21,594 nt of DNA from a virus. The DNA is taken from IMG/VR virus record IMGVR_UViG_3300037558_002065, positions 1-21,594 of that record. One strand, written 5' to 3'. Both the position numbers and the translations under genes were made by a program. Positions 1 through 7,213 of this stretch are shown in pieces. Position 1 is the first letter of the stretch; each line of letters starts with the position of its first letter. The notes beneath the pieces were generated by a model that worked only from the letters and a program-made list of their open reading frames with translations, did no database searches and was not told where the DNA came from.

Positions 1-2
1 CG

Positions 3-98
3 AATGTTTTAGGTTGTCAGATGAACTCGGGAGTGGTACTAATAGGGTCTGAGTGGTGGTACGGTGTCACCGCTCCGTTAACGGAGGCCAGCGTATGA
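3..98 (+). CDS. 3' end of an upstream gene (partial, uncertain)
   Basis: This frame is open from the window edge to a TGA at 96-98. The TGA overlaps the ATG of the next gene (95-97) as ATGA, the junction style seen repeatedly in this window. About 31 codons are visible, ending in Glu-Ala-Ser-Val. Nothing in the visible part identifies a function. The support is positional only, so this could be a non-coding leader. An internal ATG at 21 would give a 25-residue peptide with no good ribosome site. Confidence 0.35.
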   Translation, partial: NVLGCQMNSGVVLIGSEWWYGVTAPLTEASV

Positions 99-655
99 GC
101 GACGACAGTATCCCGGACTATTCCGGTTTCAAGGATGATGCTCCAGCCATTGGTGGGAACCTGATGGTAGCGCTCACCAGCCTCGCTGATCAGAAACAGG
201 CTGCTGATGAAGAAGTCGCGCGGTTGGAAGCACTGCTCGACGAAGCCAAGAAGAATCAGCAGCGCATCACCGAACATGAAATCCCCAAGCTGATGGACGG
301 TCTGGAAGGCAAGATCAATCTGCCAGACGGACGTGTCATCGAGGTTGGCGAGAAGATTCGTGCCAGCATCGGGGGCGACAAGAAGCCCCTCGCAATGCGC
401 TGGCTCGATGACCACGGTCACGGCTCGCTCATCAAGCGACGCTTCATCGTGGAGTTCGGCCGGGATCAGGAGGAATGGGCGAAGAAGTTCGAGGAGCAAC
501 TCGAACAAAGCGAAACCCCACTCAACGTGAAGCGTGAACGCAATGTTCACTGGCAGACGCTCGACGCATTCGTGCGTGAGCAGCTTGAGAACGGTGCAGA
601 GCTTCCGCTTGAGCTTTTCGGCGTGTTCCGGCAACGGTTCGCGAAGATCAAGTAA
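95..655 (+). CDS. Phage coiled-coil protein of unknown function
   Basis: The protein has 186 residues from the ATG at 95, which has a GGAGG ribosome site at 83-87. A GTG at 53 would add 14 residues but lacks such a site. The first third is a predicted coiled coil (about residues 30-62, rich in Glu, Lys, Ala and Leu). A small domain follows with a Pro-Asp-Gly-Arg turn, a Gly-Gly-Asp-Lys-Lys segment and a Gly-His-Gly-Ser-Leu-Ile stretch. This layout resembles a widespread phage family of unknown function often found beside single-stranded DNA-binding genes, and the next gene here is such a candidate. That similarity is from memory. There is no catalytic motif. A Gam-like or DNA-end-binding role is possible but not shown by the sequence. 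Confidence 0.85.
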   Translation: MSDDSIPDYSGFKDDAPAIGGNLMVALTSLADQKQAADEEVARLEALLDEAKKNQQRITEHEIPKLMDGLEGKINLPDGRVIEVGEKIRASIGGDKKPLAMRWLDDHGHGSLIKRRFIVEFGRDQEEWAKKFEEQLEQSETPLNVKRERNVHWQTLDAFVREQLENGAELPLELFGVFRQRFAKIK

Positions 656-819
656 CATGAGATATCCACTTCTTCTATACGATTGTATGGTGGGCGCTCA
701 TAGCGGTGCGGGCGCGCCCCTCGAACAACCCGCTTAGAATGTGAACTGGCTGACTTCACCGCCGCACTGTCAGTCCCCAACGCCTCGGGTGAGGCATCAA
801 CTGAGAAAGGAGCCTAGCT
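656..819. other. Intergenic region with small palindromes
   Basis: This 164-base gap holds a perfect 10-bp palindrome, GGGCGCGCCC, at 710-719. It also has a loose CGCT/AGCG hairpin just before that, and a small hairpin (GCCTC at 782-786, GAGGC at 791-795, 4-nt loop). The GC-rich palindromic part resembles, weakly, the two GC-rich patches near 10.8 kb and 19.6 kb. A 26-codon ORF from ATG 658 to 737 has no convincing ribosome site, so I do not call it. TAGAAT at 735-740 is -10-like but has no matching -35. Confidence 0.5.
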
Positions 820-1662
820 ATGGCTGGCAAAGACGTTGTGAAGAAAGAGGAAGGCGGCGCTGTCGCAGCCTACAATTATGGCGAGATGGCCGGAGTCGGC
901 TTTGAAGATACGAAGGGTTCCGACCTTTCGATTCCCTTCATGAACCTGCTCCAGTCCAACTCCCCGGAAGTCGAAGAAGAACTCGTTCCTGGTGCCAAGA
1001 CCGGCGACATGCTGAACACGGTCACGGGCGAGCTCATCAAGGCCGACAACGGCTTCGTGTTCCTGCCTGTTCACAAGGAGGAAGCATGGGTCGAATGGAT
1101 TCCGCGGAACAAGGGAGGCGGATTCGTCGGTATGCACGATCCGGCCGGTGAACTTGTCCAGGATCTCATCAAGGCCAACGGTGGCTCGCGCATCCCGCCG
1201 AAGGGGTCCGACGGCAAGCGCATCGCGTTCAAGCACGGCGACAACGAGGTCATCGAGACCTACTACGTCTACGGGCTGCTCCTGAATGACGATGGCACTG
1301 AAGTTGAATCCTTCGCCGTCATCTCGTTCAGCTCGACGAAGATCAAGCCCTATCGCGACTGGCTCACCTCGATGTATCTCATCAAGGGCAAGCCTCCGAT
1401 GTTCGCGAACCGGGCGCGGATCAAGTCGGTCAAGCAGAAGAACGAGTCCGGCACCTATGCGAACTTCGCCATCAATCCTCTCAAGGAAACGTGGGCGAAG
1501 TCGCTGATCAACCCTGCTGACGAGAAGGCGCTCCTCGACGAGGCCGTTTCGTTTCGTGACATGGTGCTGAACGGCGTCGCCCGCGCTGACTTCAACCATC
1601 AGCAGAACGCTGCCACTGGCGGAGATGGCGGTGGCGGCGAGGGCGACAAGGCTCCGTTCTGA
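820..1662 (+). CDS. Probable single-stranded DNA-binding protein
   Basis: The protein has 280 residues, with the start fixed by an AAAGGAG site ending at 812. It resembles a phage family, found next to replication genes, whose N-terminus reads like Leu-Ser-Ile-Pro-Phe with a nearby Leu-Leu-Gln-Ser-Asn-Ser-Pro (residues 36-49). The last 15 residues are Gly-rich and acidic and end in Lys-Ala-Pro-Phe. A flexible acidic tail ending in Pro-Phe is the hallmark of bacterial SSB tails, which recruit partner proteins. The inferred role is coating single-stranded DNA during replication or recombination. The SSB identity rests on the tail, the context and remembered family resemblance, not on an OB-fold I can demonstrate. 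An intrinsic terminator follows 25 bases after the stop. Confidence 0.75.
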   Translation: MAGKDVVKKEEGGAVAAYNYGEMAGVGFEDTKGSDLSIPFMNLLQSNSPEVEEELVPGAKTGDMLNTVTGELIKADNGFVFLPVHKEEAWVEWIPRNKGGGFVGMHDPAGELVQDLIKANGGSRIPPKGSDGKRIAFKHGDNEVIETYYVYGLLLNDDGTEVESFAVISFSSTKIKPYRDWLTSMYLIKGKPPMFANRARIKSVKQKNESGTYANFAINPLKETWAKSLINPADEKALLDEAVSFRDMVLNGVARADFNHQQNAATGGDGGGGEGDKAPF

Positions 1663-1687
1663 TCCTCCTCCCCAGGACGTGAGCCTA

Positions 1688-1732
1688 GGCCGGAAGGGTG
1701 ATCTCGCCCGCTCCCCTTCCGGCCACCTTTTT
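1688..1732 (+). terminator. Intrinsic terminator after the SSB-like gene
   Basis: A perfect 11-bp stem (GGCCGGAAGGG at 1688-1698 with CCCTTCCGGCC at 1714-1724) encloses a 15-nt loop. After ACC comes TTTTT at 1728-1732. It lies between the SSB-like stop and the ribosome site of the next gene. It probably ends, or attenuates, the first transcription unit. Confidence 0.85.
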
Positions 1733-1755
1733 CTCCAGCGACTGAAGGAGTCGAC

Positions 1756-1950
1756 ATGGAAATCGTTTCAAACATCATGACAAGTCTGATCTCAGACATT
1801 GCTCCGCCGCAATCCCGCATGATGATGCCGATGATCAAGAAGCGGTCCAAGAAGGGCCAGCCAGATCGTCGCATCATTCGCCGTTTCGTGAAAGATGGTC
1901 GTGAGCATTATCTTCATGCCACGAAAGGGTGGAGGACCCGTCGGGTATGA
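1756..1950 (+). CDS. Small basic protein of unknown function
   Basis: The protein has 64 residues, with a GAAGGAG ribosome site ending 8 bases before the ATG. The N-terminal half is hydrophobic and methionine-rich. The C-terminal half is strongly basic, with runs of Lys and Arg, and ends in Arg-Thr-Arg-Arg-Val. The stop overlaps the helicase start as ATGA (1947-1950), so the two are probably translationally coupled. I recognise no family. A nucleic-acid or helicase accessory role is a guess from charge and position. Confidence 0.7.
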   Translation: MEIVSNIMTSLISDIAPPQSRMMMPMIKKRSKKGQPDRRIIRRFVKDGREHYLHATKGWRTRRV

Positions 1951-3173
1951 GATGGTCACCTCAGCAGGATGATGCCCTATCAGCCGTTCGGGATTGGCTC
2001 CTGAACGGTGAGGAGCAGGTGTTTCACCTGTTCGGGTACGCCGGGACTGGCAAGACCACTCTTGCGAAACATCTGGCGGAAGGTGTGACGGGGACTGTCC
2101 TCTTCGCTGCCTTCACAGGAAAAGCTGCTTACGTCCTCCAGTCGAAAGGCTGCGAGGGCGCAACGACAATCCATTCACTGATCTACCATTCCAGGGACAA
2201 GGGTAAGGCTCAGCTCCTAGAAATGGAGATCCAGCTACAGAAACTCTTGGACGAACTCAGTGAAGAGGGCGAGGATCCTGAGAAGAATCCAAGGGTCAAA
2301 GATCTCACTAAGATGATCGAGCAAGAGCGGGAAAGTCTCAAGCAACCGTTCTTCGTCATCAATCCGGACAGCGAAGTCAGGGGTGCCAAGCTGGTCATCA
2401 TTGACGAGTGTTCTATGGTTGACGCTAGGATGGGTGCTGACCTACTCTCGTTTGGAGTTAAGGTCCTCGTCTTGGGCGATCCGGCTCAGCTGCCTCCAGT
2501 CGGTGGGGCTGGCTACTTCACAGAGAACGTTCGTCCAAATGTCATGCTTGAAGAGATCCATCGTCAAGCTGAAGAATCCCCAATTATCCGCATGGCAACC
2601 CAAGTGAGAAATGAGCGTCCGCTTGATCTCGGTGAGCTCGGGAATGAGTGTCGTGTAATCGCCGGTGAGAAGATAGACCCAGACCTTGCTTTGGCATTTG
2701 ATCAAATTCTTGTTGGCAAGAACAAGACACGGTTCGCAACCAACAAGAGAGTTCGGACCTTGAAGGATCACAATGATCCGTATCCCGTGATCGGCGATCG
2801 TTTGGTCTGCCTCAGGAATGATCATGACGCAGGACTCCTGAACGGAGCAATCTTCCAGGTGTCAAGTGTTGGCGGAATCATGGACCACAAGGTCATGATG
2901 GACATAGTCCCAGACAACGAGCGTTTCGCACAGAGCGTCATGGCTCATGAGCACTACTTTCTAGGCCAAGGTGATGATCTCCAATGGTTTGAACGAAAGG
3001 AAGCTCAGGAGTTCGACTACGGTTACGCTCTCACAGTTCACAAGGCTCAGGGCAGTCAGTGGAATAGTGTTCTGCTGTTTGACGAGTCTTATTGCTTCAG
3101 AAAGGATAGATGGAGATGGCTCTACACGGGAATAACAAGGGCGGCGGAAAAGCTAACCGTGGTCCGAATGTGA
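1947..3173 (+). CDS. RecD/Dda-like SF1B DNA helicase
   Basis: This 408-residue ATP-driven 5'-3' type helicase belongs to the RecD2/Dda branch of superfamily 1. The motifs appear in order: Walker A Gly-Tyr-Ala-Gly-Thr-Gly-Lys-Thr-Thr (30-38), Walker B Ile-Ile-Asp-Glu-Cys-Ser (151-156), motif III Gly-Asp-Pro-Ala-Gln-Leu-Pro-Pro-Val (177-185), a UvrD_C_2-type Thr-Val-His-Lys-Ala-Gln-Gly-Ser segment near 370, and a C-terminal Tyr-Thr-Gly-Ile-Thr-Arg-Ala. A charged, probably coiled-coil insertion (about 86-133) separates the early motifs from Walker B. The start is ATG 1947, which overlaps the previous stop and has GGAGG at 1931-1935. An upstream GTG at 1929 is less likely. Likely jobs are fork restart, recombination or primer displacement alongside the phage polymerase. 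Confidence 0.93.
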   Translation: MRWSPQQDDALSAVRDWLLNGEEQVFHLFGYAGTGKTTLAKHLAEGVTGTVLFAAFTGKAAYVLQSKGCEGATTIHSLIYHSRDKGKAQLLEMEIQLQKLLDELSEEGEDPEKNPRVKDLTKMIEQERESLKQPFFVINPDSEVRGAKLVIIDECSMVDARMGADLLSFGVKVLVLGDPAQLPPVGGAGYFTENVRPNVMLEEIHRQAEESPIIRMATQVRNERPLDLGELGNECRVIAGEKIDPDLALAFDQILVGKNKTRFATNKRVRTLKDHNDPYPVIGDRLVCLRNDHDAGLLNGAIFQVSSVGGIMDHKVMMDIVPDNERFAQSVMAHEHYFLGQGDDLQWFERKEAQEFDYGYALTVHKAQGSQWNSVLLFDESYCFRKDRWRWLYTGITRAAEKLTVVRM

Positions 3174-3490
3174 ATCCAGTTCAGCAGATGACGGAGGAGC
3201 TCCAAGCTGCCTACGTCAAAGCTGGCGAGGACATGGGGAAACAGATGGCAGCGGCGATCGTCGCTATCGTCACGAAGATGACTTCGGGTCAAGGTCAGCC
3301 GTCAGTGTTCGGTTGGCACTTGAAGACTATTCCGGAGGACATCAAATCGATCATTCCCGCCGACAAGATGGGAGAGACCGAATGGGTCGTGATCATTTCC
3401 CCCGAAATCAGCGAGATACCTCTGCTCCAAGGAACTCCTCTTTGGGCAACAGAACTGACGAGCGGTCACCAACTCCTCGTCCTGGGATAG
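3116..3490 (+). CDS. Hypothetical protein overlapping the helicase 3' end
   Basis: The protein has 124 residues if it starts at ATG 3116, which has AAAGGA at 3101-3106 at good spacing. ATG 3110 is possible but too close to that site. The first 58 bases lie inside the helicase gene, in another frame, which is a longer overlap than elsewhere here. Residues 1-25 are Gly/Asn/Lys-rich. An Ala-rich amphipathic helix follows (about 25-55), then a compact C-terminal part ending in a hydrophobic Gln-Leu-Leu-Val-Leu-Gly. I recognise no family. A terminator begins 13 bases after the stop, so this is the last gene of its unit. A start at ATG 3188 would remove the overlap but has no ribosome site. Confidence 0.7.
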   Translation: MALHGNNKGGGKANRGPNVNPVQQMTEELQAAYVKAGEDMGKQMAAAIVAIVTKMTSGQGQPSVFGWHLKTIPEDIKSIIPADKMGETEWVVIISPEISEIPLLQGTPLWATELTSGHQLLVLG

Positions 3491-3503
3491 CCAAGATACT
3501 CGA

Positions 3504-3539
3504 CTCGGCGCATCTCCACATATGCCGAGCCGGTTTTTT
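3504..3539 (+). terminator. Intrinsic terminator
   Basis: A CTCGGC (3504-3509)/GCCGAG (3524-3529) stem has a 14-nt loop, followed by CC-GG and six T residues (3534-3539). It is positioned right after the stop at 3490 and ahead of the ribonucleotide reductase unit. Confidence 0.75.
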
Positions 3540-3549
3540 GATCGTTACC

Positions 3550-3660
3550 ATGATTGTCAAACGGCATCTGTGGCGTTCGTATGTGGAGGAAGCGCAACAG
3601 CATCTGGCAGAAGCCCAGGAGAAGTTAGGAGAACTCGATGATTGGACCGACCGTTCCTGA
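3550..3660 (+). CDS. Possible 36-residue leader peptide before nrdJ
   Basis: This short frame runs from ATG 3550 to a TGA at 3658-3660 and overlaps the first 23 bases of the reductase gene. The peptide is helical and charged, with Glu-Glu-Ala-Gln-Gln and Glu-Lys-Leu-Gly-Glu-Leu segments. No ribosome site precedes the ATG, only the terminator T-run and about 10 bases. Its value may be as a coupled leader for the reductase, or it may be chance. Its codon use is ordinary for the window. Confidence 0.35.
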   Translation: MIVKRHLWRSYVEEAQQHLAEAQEKLGELDDWTDRS

Positions 3661-5440
3661 ATGCGATGCAACTCACGCTGAGAAGTATCGTGGCAAAGGC
3701 GAGAATTTCAGGGAGGCGATGAACAGAATTGCCGCCTCTCTTCAAGATGACCATGACCACTACATGTCTTTCAGGAATATTCTCCTGAACATGCGGTTCA
3801 TGCCACCCGGCCGAGTTCAGGCCGCGATGGGTAGTCTCAAGAATGTTACGCCCTACAACTGTTTCGTGATGCCGACCATTCACGACAGTTTCACCGACGG
3901 ACCAACGGATGAAGAGCTCGCTGAACTCCGTCATGGTGAACACCCCTCCCTCTCCATCATGGATACTGCCAAGGCGGCAGCGATCACCATGCGCCAAGGC
4001 GGCGGCGTCGGCTACGATGTCAGCACCCTCCGGCCTCGTGGCGACCTTATCCGTGGTGTCCAGTCCACAACCGACGGGCCACTGGCCTTTGCTCCCATCT
4101 ATGATGCTGTCTGCCGAGCGACCTCGTCCGCTGGCAACCGACGAGGGGCGCAAATGCTGGTCATGCGGTGTGATCACCCGGACATTGAAACCTTCATCCG
4201 TGCGAAACAGGCGGCTCAGGAAGTCCCCTATGAATATCGCCCGTTGCGAGGCTTCAACATGTCTGTCGGTATTACTGACAAGTTGATGGAGTGCGTCCAG
4301 TCTGGCAAGCCATTCCCACTCACCTTTGGTGGCGAGGTCTACCGTGAGGTTGATCCTCAGGCGCTCTGGGAAATGATCATGCGTGGAACCTACGACTGGG
4401 CCGAACCAGGAGTCTTGTTCATCGACACGATCAATCGCATGAACAACCTCTATTATTGCGAAACGATCGCAGCGACGAATCCATGCGGCGAGCAGCCTCT
4501 GCCTCCGTACGGAGCCTGTCTCTTGGGCTCGTTCAACCTGCCACAATACCTCGTCAAGCACGATGGGGAGTGGGTCTTCAACTGGGATCAGTTGGAGTCT
4601 GATATTCCGGAAGTTGTTCGTGCGATGGACAATGTCGTTGATCGTGCTCGCTACCCTCTCCAGGAACAACGGATCGAAGCCCAAGCGAAGAGACGGATGG
4701 GTCTCGGTGTCACCGGTCTGGCGAACTGCATCGAAGCTATGGGCCGTCCCTACGGCAGCGAAAAGTTCATCGAACTTGAAGATCGCATCATGCGATTCAT
4801 CACGCGTCACTGCTATCTGTCCAGCGTGAATCTGGCTCAGCTTAAGGGACCATTTCCTCTCTTCGATGCTGACCTATATTGCGAAGGCGAGTTCATCAAA
4901 ACCCTGGATAAAGACGTTCAGGATAAGATCCGCAAGTACGGGATCAGGAACTCTCATCTCACCAGTGTCGCACCGACTGGTACCATCTCATTCTGTGCCG
5001 ACAACGTGTCGTCGGGTATTGAACCGATCTTTGGCTACTCGCAGAAACGCCGACAGATCATGACTGAGGGAACCATCGTCGTTGATGTTCCTGACTTCGG
5101 CGTCAATAAACTCGGTGTTCGTGGCAAGCGAGCCCAGGACGTCACAGCCGCTGAGCATGTCGCAGTTCTCTGCACCGCCCAGCGTCACATCGATTCGGCC
5201 GTCAGTAAAACCTGTAACGTGCCGACAGACTTCCCCTACAATGACTTCAAGAACCTTTATCTCATGGCCTACGAAGGGGGAGCTAAGGGCTGCACGACGT
5301 ATCGGCCGAACGGAAACTACGACGAAGTCGTCAAGTCTGTTGACATGGAAACCACTGCTGAGAAGAAGGATTTCGCGGAAGGCGAGGCTTGTTCGTTTGA
5401 CCCGGTCACCGGACAGCGTACTGGTGATTGCGCCGACTAA
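3638..5440 (+). CDS. nrdJ: Adenosylcobalamin-dependent (class II) ribonucleotide reductase
   Basis: This 600-residue enzyme would reduce ribonucleotides to deoxynucleotides using a B12-generated thiyl radical. The active-site pieces are visible: Cys75 (Tyr-Asn-Cys-Phe) and Cys294 (Gly-Ala-Cys) as the reducible pair, Asn281-Pro-Cys283-Gly-Glu285 as the catalytic triad segment with the radical cysteine, and Pro-Thr-Gly-Thr-Ile-Ser in the late barrel. The end of the barrel reads Cys-Asn-Val-Pro-Thr-Asp with a downstream Gly-Cys-Thr-Thr-Tyr-Arg, which is the class II pattern. Cys585 and Cys598 near the C-terminus could be the shuttle pair that accepts electrons from thioredoxin. There is no ATP-cone. 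The start at 3638 has TAGGAG at 3626-3631. It supplies dNTPs, so the host must provide or import cobalamin. Confidence 0.95.
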   Translation: MIGPTVPECDATHAEKYRGKGENFREAMNRIAASLQDDHDHYMSFRNILLNMRFMPPGRVQAAMGSLKNVTPYNCFVMPTIHDSFTDGPTDEELAELRHGEHPSLSIMDTAKAAAITMRQGGGVGYDVSTLRPRGDLIRGVQSTTDGPLAFAPIYDAVCRATSSAGNRRGAQMLVMRCDHPDIETFIRAKQAAQEVPYEYRPLRGFNMSVGITDKLMECVQSGKPFPLTFGGEVYREVDPQALWEMIMRGTYDWAEPGVLFIDTINRMNNLYYCETIAATNPCGEQPLPPYGACLLGSFNLPQYLVKHDGEWVFNWDQLESDIPEVVRAMDNVVDRARYPLQEQRIEAQAKRRMGLGVTGLANCIEAMGRPYGSEKFIELEDRIMRFITRHCYLSSVNLAQLKGPFPLFDADLYCEGEFIKTLDKDVQDKIRKYGIRNSHLTSVAPTGTISFCADNVSSGIEPIFGYSQKRRQIMTEGTIVVDVPDFGVNKLGVRGKRAQDVTAAEHVAVLCTAQRHIDSAVSKTCNVPTDFPYNDFKNLYLMAYEGGAKGCTTYRPNGNYDEVVKSVDMETTAEKKDFAEGEACSFDPVTGQRTGDCAD

Positions 5441-5460
5441 GATCGTCGCTGGCCGAATAA

Positions 5461-5521
5461 TAGGTGTTGCTCTTTGCGCGGCGATGTGCCATTGTCATTG
5501 AGCCAGTGAGTGCAACACCTA
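5461..5521. repeat. Long-armed inverted repeat between nrdJ and the next gene
   Basis: TAGGTGTTGC (5461-5470) pairs perfectly with GCAACACCTA (5512-5521) around a 41-nt loop that can fold further only weakly. It fills most of the 104-base gap and ends just before the AAGGAG site at 5531-5536. There is no T-run, so it is not a simple terminator. It could be an mRNA-stabilising or processing hairpin, or a binding site for a regulator. It does not fold as a tRNA. Confidence 0.7.
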
Positions 5522-5544
5522 CTTTACATCAAGGAGAAATGAAG

Positions 5545-6306
5545 ATGAGTGATCCCAAATCTGTCGAATTCCAGGGCAAGACGTACACCCAAGATTCGCT
5601 TTCGAAGATGGACGAACAGGCGCTGCTCAGCCTCCGCAATATCGTCGCCGAAAATCTCGGCGTCGCCCGCATCAAGGGCTTCAAGGACATCGATCAGGCT
5701 CGCGACGCCACCTGGAAGGCCCTGCTGAAGTTCGACGATACCGACGATGCAGATCTCGCCGGCTCCGGCGACGGCGGCAAGCCCGCCAAGCCGAAGGAAC
5801 CGAAGGAGCCTCGCGTTGTCAAGGGCGCTCTGCCGGCAAAGGTCAAGCGGCCGACCCGCAATATGTTCCGCAAGATCGAGAAGATCAAGGAACCCGATCG
5901 CGTCAAGGATCGCTGGGACAACTACAAGGACGGCATGACGGTCCTGGAGACGATCGAGGGCGACAACATGACGCCGCTCGACATCTACTGGTACGCCGAG
6001 AACGGCTTCGTCAAGCTGCACGACCCGACCGAGGAAGAATATCAGGCCGGGATGGACGCGTGGTACAAGCGCGAGGGCCTGGAGAACCCGGCCGAGGCCA
6101 AGCGGAAGCGCGAGGAAGAGCGCGCCAAGGCGAAGGCCGAGCGTGAGGCCAAGAAGGCTGAAGAGGCCGAGGCCAAGGCGAAGGCGAAGGCCGAGAAGGA
6201 AGCGGCCAAGGCTGCCGAGAAGGAAGCCAAGGCGAAGGCCAAGGCCGAGGCTGAAGCCAAGAAGAAGGCCGAAGCCGAAGCTGCCGCCGCGAAGAAGTCC
6301 TCGTAA
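5545..6306 (+). CDS. Lys/Ala/Glu-rich helical protein of unknown function
   Basis: The protein has 253 residues from ATG 5545, which is 8 bases after AAGGAG. The ATG at 5539 is too close to that site. Residues 1-60 form a small domain with Ser-Leu-Arg-Asn-Ile-Val and Arg-Ile-Lys-Gly-Phe segments. A basic Pro/Lys linker follows (about 75-105), then a compact middle containing Asp-Arg-Trp-Asp-Asn-Tyr. The last 75 residues or so are an almost uninterrupted Lys/Ala/Glu/Arg helix, of the single-alpha-helix or TolA-like kind. Codons there are strongly GC-ending, and the DNA is a degenerate repeat of GCCAAG/GAGGCC triplets. No enzyme motif is visible. The charged helix and high-GC codons suggest an abundant structural or nucleic-acid-associated protein, but this is inference. 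The stop overlaps the next start as TAATG. Confidence 0.85.
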   Translation: MSDPKSVEFQGKTYTQDSLSKMDEQALLSLRNIVAENLGVARIKGFKDIDQARDATWKALLKFDDTDDADLAGSGDGGKPAKPKEPKEPRVVKGALPAKVKRPTRNMFRKIEKIKEPDRVKDRWDNYKDGMTVLETIEGDNMTPLDIYWYAENGFVKLHDPTEEEYQAGMDAWYKREGLENPAEAKRKREEERAKAKAEREAKKAEEAEAKAKAKAEKEAAKAAEKEAKAKAKAEAEAKKKAEAEAAAAKKSS

Positions 6307-7211
6307 TGGAAGCGCCGGTCAACACCGGCGCGTTCTTCGCCTTCATGCGGGAACGCGAGCAGGTCCGTCTCCAAAAGGAGGCGGGCTTGCCTCGTCCCTG
6401 GACTGATGATCCCATCCTCCAGGAATTCAAATTCACAAATGTGCGTCGGTTCCACGACTGGACCACCACTCAGCTCCGGGAGAATTTCTATTCCGAGAAC
6501 CGCAGCGACGATCGTCGTGCGATCTTGATGAACTGTGCTCTTTACCGTTACTTCGGCACCTTTGAATTCGCCGAGGCAGTTGGCTGGCAAGAGTACGACA
6601 CCTTCGACTTTGAGGAGATCATTGACACGGCTGCTCGCCGCCTGGACTCCAAACAACGGGTCTTCACAGGGGCTTACGTGATCACCAATCAGGGGATTAG
6701 CGCTCCCAAGCAAGAAGTTGTCGTCGATTACTTCCTGAGGGATCTTCACGCCAAAGTTCCTGAGCTTCTTAAAATCGTTCAAATGACAAGAAGCTGGCAG
6801 AAAGTGGCCGAAGCCATGTCCAAGATTGGCGGCTTCGGTGGCACCGGATTCATGACAAAGGAGATCCTCCTGGATACCATGATGACGGACTTCTGGGATG
6901 CTCCAGCTGATCAGGACGGCTACAAGCTCACGCTACCTGACGACTATGCAAGCTGGACTCCGATAGGCCCTGGAGCGCTCAGAGGGGCTGCTAGGCTGCT
7001 CGGTTACGAGTGGCCGGAGCATAACACCATCCGGCCAGCCAAGGCGCTGGAGGTGATCCTCAAGCTCGTCGAGGACCAATCCGAACACTGGCCCTCCGAA
7101 TATGGGCATCTGTATCCGACCGATGTTCAATTCCAACTGTGCGAGTTCGATAAATACCAGCGGGTCAAGCTGGTACAGGGTCGCCCTCGCTCCAAATATC
7201 GGCCGAGGTAA
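6306..7211 (+). CDS. Amino acid:DNA transferase / alpha-glutamyl/putrescinyl-thymine pyrophosphorylase-like protein
   Basis: The protein has 301 residues. It matches the helical family first described computationally as alpha-glutamyl/putrescinyl-thymine pyrophosphorylases, whose helical domain also occurs with 5-hmdU DNA kinases. Characteristic stretches are Arg-Glu-Arg near 15-18, Pro-Trp-Thr-Asp-Asp-Pro-Ile-Leu (31-38), Lys-Phe-Thr-Asn-Val-Arg-Arg (42-48) with Asp51, Tyr-Arg-Tyr-Phe-Gly-Thr-Phe (80-86), and Gly-Pro-Gly-Ala-Leu-Arg-Gly (221-227). Known relatives act on phosphorylated 5-hydroxymethyluracil in phage DNA, replacing the phosphate with an amino acid or amine to make hypermodified thymine. 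The gene overlaps the previous stop as TAATG and is probably coupled to it. No 5-hmdU kinase is in the window. Family membership is from remembered signature motifs. The exact substrate is unknown. Confidence 0.8.
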   Translation: MEAPVNTGAFFAFMREREQVRLQKEAGLPRPWTDDPILQEFKFTNVRRFHDWTTTQLRENFYSENRSDDRRAILMNCALYRYFGTFEFAEAVGWQEYDTFDFEEIIDTAARRLDSKQRVFTGAYVITNQGISAPKQEVVVDYFLRDLHAKVPELLKIVQMTRSWQKVAEAMSKIGGFGGTGFMTKEILLDTMMTDFWDAPADQDGYKLTLPDDYASWTPIGPGALRGAARLLGYEWPEHNTIRPAKALEVILKLVEDQSEHWPSEYGHLYPTDVQFQLCEFDKYQRVKLVQGRPRSKYRPR

Positions 7212-7213
7212 TT

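Noticed and set aside
14-42. TTGTCA with a TACTAA-like -10 at the window start
   Set aside because: The -10 match is poor and the stretch may be the 3' end of an upstream gene that joins the next one by ATGA.
3557-4810. Long minus-strand open frame opposite nrdJ (417 codons)
   Set aside because: It lies wholly opposite a gene with clear class II reductase motifs and its translation has no recognisable domain. It and the other minus-strand frames are shadows of GC-biased third positions.
5461-5521. A tRNA gene in the nrdJ downstream gap
   Set aside because: There is an outer stem but no cloverleaf arms, T-loop or 3' acceptor pattern. No other gap is long enough and suitable for a tRNA.
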